Below the pieces are notes generated by a model. The model had not been told where the DNA came from and searched no databases. It saw nothing but the letters and a program-made list of their open reading frames with translations. A stretch of DNA of 17,674 nt from JAZKFT01 sp043760535 (GTDB lineage Bacteria; Bacteroidota; Bacteroidia; Chitinophagales; Chitinophagaceae), in the NCBI GenBank assembly GCA_043760535.1, contig JAYUOV010000073.1, positions 1 through 17,674 on the forward strand. Reading direction: 5' to 3'. Positions within the stretch are counted from its first letter, which is position 1. Every line of letters starts with the position of its first letter. Shown one piece after another: positions 14,852-17,674 of this stretch. Position numbers and translations under genes: made by a program.

Positions 14852-15949
14852 ATGACCGAAGCAGAAATATTAAATGCCCTCAGCAATGTACAGGAACCCG
14901 ACCTTGGAAAAGACCTGGTAACCCTGAACATGATTAAGGATATTGAGATAAACGGAATCAATGTAGCCTTTACCATAGTACTTACCACACCCGCTTGCCC
15001 TATGAAGGATATGATGCAGGGGGCTTGTGTAAATGCCATAAAATTATTGGTAAATAAAGAAGCCGTGGTGCAGGTAAATTTTACCAGCAACACCACCAGC
15101 AAAAGACTGAAAGGCGATAATGTATTGCCCAATGTAAAAAATATTATTGCCGTAATTAGCGGTAAAGGCGGCGTAGGCAAAAGCACAGTGGCAGCAAACC
15201 TTGCACTTGCATTGAGTTCTGGCGGAGCCAAAGTGGGCTTAATGGATGCCGATATTTACGGCCCAAGCGTACCTATAATGTTTGGCGTACGTGGAGAACG
15301 CCCCATGATGAAAGATGGCGGCAATGGTAAAGGCCTGATTGTTCCGCTGGAACGTTACGGCATTAAGCTGATGAGCATTGGCCTGCTGGTGGACGATAAA
15401 AGTGCGGTGGTTTGGCGTGGCCCCATGGCCAGCAGTGCCATTAAGCAATTTGTTACCGATGTAGAATGGGGCGACCTCGATTACCTGGTAATAGATATGC
15501 CACCCGGCACCGGCGACATTCATTTAACGATGGTGCAAACCGTGCCGATAACCGGAGTGGTAGTGGTTACCACGCCGCAGGATGTGGCGCTGGCCGATGC
15601 TAAAAAAGGGATCGCCATGTTTGGCCAGGCTCAAATAAAAGTGCCTATTATTGGTTTGGTAGAAAATATGAGCTGGTTTACCCCAGCAGAATTACCCGAC
15701 AGCCGCTACTATATTTTTGGCAAAAATGGTGGTAAAAAGCTGGCAGAAGAATACGATTTGCCTTTCCTTGGGCAAATACCAATTGTGCAAAGCATTCGTG
15801 AAGGTGGCGATATTGGTATCCCCGCCATGGTGGGCGACGACCGGATTACCAAACACGCATTTATGGATTTTGCCAGCAAAACCGTTCGCAGCATCGCCAT
15901 GCGTAATGCCAATGTAGATGTAACGAAAGTGGTGGAGATGGTGGAATAA
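14852..15949 (+). CDS. mrp: Mrp/NBP35-family Fe-S cluster carrier ATPase
   Basis: This 365-residue cytoplasmic P-loop ATPase is thought to carry [4Fe-4S] clusters to apo-proteins (ApbC/Mrp). An N-terminal MIP18/DUF59 domain (about 1-85, ILNALSNVQEPDLGKDLVTL) has its conserved Cys49 in TTPACPMKD. The deviant Walker A motif GKGGVGKST is at 104-112, followed by LMDADIYGPSVPIMFG (Mrp signature) and IDMPPGTGDIHLTM (Walker B region). Many relatives have a Cys-X-X-Cys after the ENM motif. Here the segment is ENMSWFTPAELPDSRYYIFG (from 271), with no cysteine pair, a form I recall as common in Bacteroidota Mrp proteins. I chose the ATG at 14852; an adjacent in-frame GTG at 14849 is also possible but adds only one residue. 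A candidate -7 box lies upstream. It is followed by a repeat-bearing spacer and the PaiB-like gene. Confidence 0.94.
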   Translation: MTEAEILNALSNVQEPDLGKDLVTLNMIKDIEINGINVAFTIVLTTPACPMKDMMQGACVNAIKLLVNKEAVVQVNFTSNTTSKRLKGDNVLPNVKNIIAVISGKGGVGKSTVAANLALALSSGGAKVGLMDADIYGPSVPIMFGVRGERPMMKDGGNGKGLIVPLERYGIKLMSIGLLVDDKSAVVWRGPMASSAIKQFVTDVEWGDLDYLVIDMPPGTGDIHLTMVQTVPITGVVVVTTPQDVALADAKKGIAMFGQAQIKVPIIGLVENMSWFTPAELPDSRYYIFGKNGGKKLAEEYDLPFLGQIPIVQSIREGGDIGIPAMVGDDRITKHAFMDFASKTVRSIAMRNANVDVTKVVEMVE

Positions 15950-15954
15950 GGCTC

Positions 15955-15981
15955 AGTTGGCAGTTTTTTAGTTGGCAGTTT
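15955..15981. repeat. Tandem 12-bp direct repeat after mrp
   Basis: AGTTGGCAGTTT occurs at 15955-15966 and again at 15970-15981, separated by TTT (15-bp period). The first copy starts 6 bp after the mrp stop codon. The repeat has no dyad symmetry, so it is not a hairpin terminator. Confidence 0.75.
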
Positions 15982-16020
15982 ATAAAATTTACTCAATCGG
16001 TTTTTGAAAAGTTGCAAATA

Positions 16021-16074
16021 AAATCTTAAACGAATTTTGCAAATCCGTTTAATCATGTATAAATCCTGATTCAG
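16021..16074. repeat. 10-bp phased AATC-type intergenic repeat
   Basis: Units beginning AAATC or AATC fall at 16021, 16041, 16051 and 16061, with a CGAAT variant at 16031. The block ends CCTGATTCAGAC three bases before the PaiB-like start. The 10-bp step matches one helical turn. Similar degenerate AATCC(T/G)-rich blocks ending in TTCAGAC are, to my recollection, frequent between genes in Bacteroidota. The function is unknown. Confidence 0.5.
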
Positions 16075-16077
16075 ACT

Positions 16078-16686
16078 ATGTACAACCTACCTTACTTTAA
16101 AGCCAACAATGAGCAGCAGGTAATTGATTTTATGAAAGCACATCCTTTTGTAATGCTGATTGTGAAAGGTGAAGTGTATCCTGTGGCTACGCAAGTGCCG
16201 GTTTTGTTTGCCGAACGTGATGGCAAACTGATACTCCGGGGGCATATTATGCGAAAAACCGACCATCATCTGGCGTTGGAAAAAGATGCTAATGTGCTGG
16301 TGGTTTTTAGCGGTACCCACACCTATGTAAGTGCCAGTTGGTACACTAACCCAAAGCAGGGTAGCACCTGGAATTACCGCTCCGTTCATGCTCAGGGTAA
16401 GCTACAGTTTACAGGCCCGGGTGAATTGCTGCAACTACTGACCGACCTTACAGATACATTTGAAAACAACCCTGAATCTCCATCGTTAGTTAAGCATTTA
16501 TCCTATGATTATATGGCTTCGCTGATGAAAGCCATTGTGGGTATCGAAATAGAAATAACCGATTTACAGCATGTATTTAAGCTAAGCCAAAACCGTGACA
16601 AACAGAGTTTTGAAAACATAGTAACTGAATTGGAAAAAGGAAATGCCGACGAGCAAGCAATGGCTAAAACGATGCAGCAATTGTAA
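16078..16686 (+). CDS. PaiB-like FMN-binding protein (putative negative transcriptional regulator)
   Basis: This 202-residue protein matches the PaiB/COG2808 family, a split-barrel flavin-binding fold related to pyridoxamine 5'-phosphate oxidases. Family landmarks are MYNLPYFKANNEQQVIDFMK at the start, VYPVATQVPVLF, LRGHIMRKTDHH (His pair), the central block VVFSGTHTYVSASWYTNP, then TWNYRSVHAQGKL, and a C-terminal helical part with MKAIVGIEIEITDLQHVFKL. PaiB of Bacillus subtilis was described as a repressor of sporulation and protease genes, but no helix-turn-helix is visible here, and a redox or flavin-related role is equally possible. No paiA-like acetyltransferase is adjacent. The start is the ATG at 16078, directly after a phased repeat block, and full family length is retained. 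Confidence 0.9.
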   Translation: MYNLPYFKANNEQQVIDFMKAHPFVMLIVKGEVYPVATQVPVLFAERDGKLILRGHIMRKTDHHLALEKDANVLVVFSGTHTYVSASWYTNPKQGSTWNYRSVHAQGKLQFTGPGELLQLLTDLTDTFENNPESPSLVKHLSYDYMASLMKAIVGIEIEITDLQHVFKLSQNRDKQSFENIVTELEKGNADEQAMAKTMQQL

Positions 16687-16732
16687 ATGGACTTAAAATA
16701 ACAAATTATAAGCATTTTTTCTTTTAATTACA

Positions 16733-17365
16733 ATGTGCTACCATACCAAACAAACCAAAACAGCAAAGCAGTTAGAGCAGCGTTTTAAAGCAACTTTTAA
16801 AGAAGGTGAAAGCTTTCAACCAGCGGTTTATAATGCATTCGATTTTAAATCTACACCCATTATTACCAATAAAGACACTGATTTAATTGAGATGTATTAC
16901 TGGGGTTTAGTTCCTCATTGGGCAAATGAAAAAGCGATCAGAAAAAATACATTGAATGCCAAAATAGAAACGATTCACGAAAAGCCATCGTTTAAAAATG
17001 TTGCACAGAATAGATGCCTCATTCTTATTGATGGATTTTACGAATGGCAATGGCTGGACGAAAAAGGCAAACAGAAACAAAAATATGAAATGACATTGCC
17101 CAATGAAGAGGCCTTTGCCCTTGCAGGTTTATTTAATATTTGGACAGAGAAGCAAACAGGTGAAGTAATAAAAACCTATACTATATTAACTACCGAGGCC
17201 AATGAGCAAATGGCTGCAATTCATAATTCAAAAAAAAGAATGCCAATCGTTGTTTCTTCCAGTTTAGAGGGAGATTGGTTTGAAAAAGGAAAAGTGCCGG
17301 TAGAAACAGTACATTTTAACACAAAAAAGCTGCACCAAAACATACAAACGAAGTTGCCATTTTAA
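16733..17365 (+). CDS. yedK: SOS-response-associated peptidase (SRAP), YedK/HMCES type
   Basis: This 210-residue SRAP protein should form a stable DNA-protein crosslink at abasic sites in single-stranded DNA, shielding them during replication. Cys2 is exposed after removal of Met1 and is the crosslinking nucleophile (MCYH). Other conserved positions are MYYWGLVPHW (54-63), Asn75 in LNAKIET, Glu104 in DGFYEW, and His164 in AAIHNSKKRMPI. In many relatives IH is followed almost at once by RMP; here NSKK lies between, a small spacing change. The ATG at 16733 is fixed by the need for Cys at position 2. It lies 46 bp after the PaiB-like gene and 32 bp before the phosphodiesterase gene, so short co-transcription is possible. 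No lexA or SOS box was recognised. Confidence 0.94.
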   Translation: MCYHTKQTKTAKQLEQRFKATFKEGESFQPAVYNAFDFKSTPIITNKDTDLIEMYYWGLVPHWANEKAIRKNTLNAKIETIHEKPSFKNVAQNRCLILIDGFYEWQWLDEKGKQKQKYEMTLPNEEAFALAGLFNIWTEKQTGEVIKTYTILTTEANEQMAAIHNSKKRMPIVVSSSLEGDWFEKGKVPVETVHFNTKKLHQNIQTKLPF

Positions 17366-17397
17366 AAAAAGCCGGATTGTTTATTGAACCATTAAAT

Positions 17398-17674
17398 ATG
17401 AAACAAGTACTGCCGTTACTATTCTTTCTCATCGCCTGTAACAACCTCAATAACTTGAATAAAACCGAAAAATTCAAATTCGACCTGCAAGGGCACCGGG
17501 GCTGCCGTGGGCTGATGCCGGAAAATACAATACCAGCTATGCTAAAAGCCATAGACCTTGGCGTAAATACACTAGAAATGGATGTGTGCATTACCAAAGA
17601 TTCGCAGGTAATAGTAAGCCACGAGCCGTTTTTTAACCACGAAATAACAACAAAACCCGATGGTAGTTTTGTAA
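17398..17674 (+). CDS. Glycerophosphodiester phosphodiesterase lipoprotein, N-terminal part (runs off the window)
   Basis: The first 92 codons of a gene open to the window end encode a GDPD/GlpQ-type enzyme, which hydrolyses glycerophosphodiesters to glycerol 3-phosphate and an alcohol. A short lipoprotein signal, MKQVLPLLFFLIAC, gives a lipidated Cys14, so it is probably anchored in the periplasm or outer membrane. Catalytic-site signatures are present: GHRGCRGLMPENT (33-44, with His33-Arg34 and Glu42-Asn43), NTLEMDV (metal-binding Glu60 and Asp62), and VSHEP (His75). The rest of the barrel lies outside. The reading frame stays open from the ATG at 17398 to base 17674. It is 32 bp downstream of the SRAP gene in the same direction. 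Confidence 0.88.
   Translation, partial: MKQVLPLLFFLIACNNLNNLNKTEKFKFDLQGHRGCRGLMPENTIPAMLKAIDLGVNTLEMDVCITKDSQVIVSHEPFFNHEITTKPDGSFV

Noticed and set aside
14821..15231. 136-codon minus-strand frame opposite the mrp gene, and similar long antisense frames under SusC, SusD and the dehydrogenase
   Set aside because: They lie opposite genes with clear family motifs, show no domain of their own, and have the biased composition expected of antisense shadows.

Overview
The window looks like chromosomal DNA from a non-Bacteroides member of the Bacteroidota, most likely a Chitinophagaceae-type genus. The reasons are a SusC/SusD pair, a secreted protein with a type IX secretion (T9SS) C-terminal sorting domain, CarboxypepD_reg-like domains, AT-rich spacers without Shine-Dalgarno sequences, and short helically phased intergenic repeats of a kind I associate with this phylum. 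The genus-level placement is inference.

Region 1 (61-9601, minus strand) is a tight five-gene block. In transcription order it encodes an N-acylglucosamine 2-epimerase (AGE) family protein, a secreted FAD-dependent oxidoreductase, a SusC-like TonB-dependent transporter, a SusD-like lipoprotein, and a NagX/HGSNAT-like (DUF5009) membrane protein. The first three genes are separated by 5 and 9 bp, SusC and SusD by 28 bp, and the last gene by 121 bp containing a GC-rich hairpin. A NagC/Mlc-type ROK regulator (9752-10981) is divergent across a 150-bp spacer. That spacer holds a perfect 14-bp inverted repeat (9600-9646) running into the AGE start codon, a good candidate operator. I read the region as a small uptake and catabolism locus for a free or pre-digested amino sugar (GlcNAc, ManNAc or sialic-acid related): SusCD imports it, the oxidoreductase and NagX-like protein act in the envelope, and the epimerase acts in the cytoplasm. 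No glycoside hydrolase, sugar kinase, deacetylase or aldolase lies inside the window, so the substrate is not proven.

Region 2 (11021-14513) begins with a bidirectional terminator shared by the ROK gene and the convergent gene for a T9SS-secreted beta-propeller-like protein. A 3-hydroxyacyl-CoA dehydrogenase and a small secreted CarboxypepD_reg-like protein follow, all on the minus strand. Nothing ties these three together functionally.

Region 3 (14514-17674, plus strand) starts with a 338-bp divergent spacer holding candidate promoters. It then carries an Mrp/NBP35 Fe-S carrier ATPase, a PaiB-like FMN-binding protein, a YedK/HMCES-type SRAP protein, and the first 92 codons of a glycerophosphodiester phosphodiesterase lipoprotein that runs off the right edge. 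The spacer before the PaiB-like gene holds two kinds of short phased repeats.
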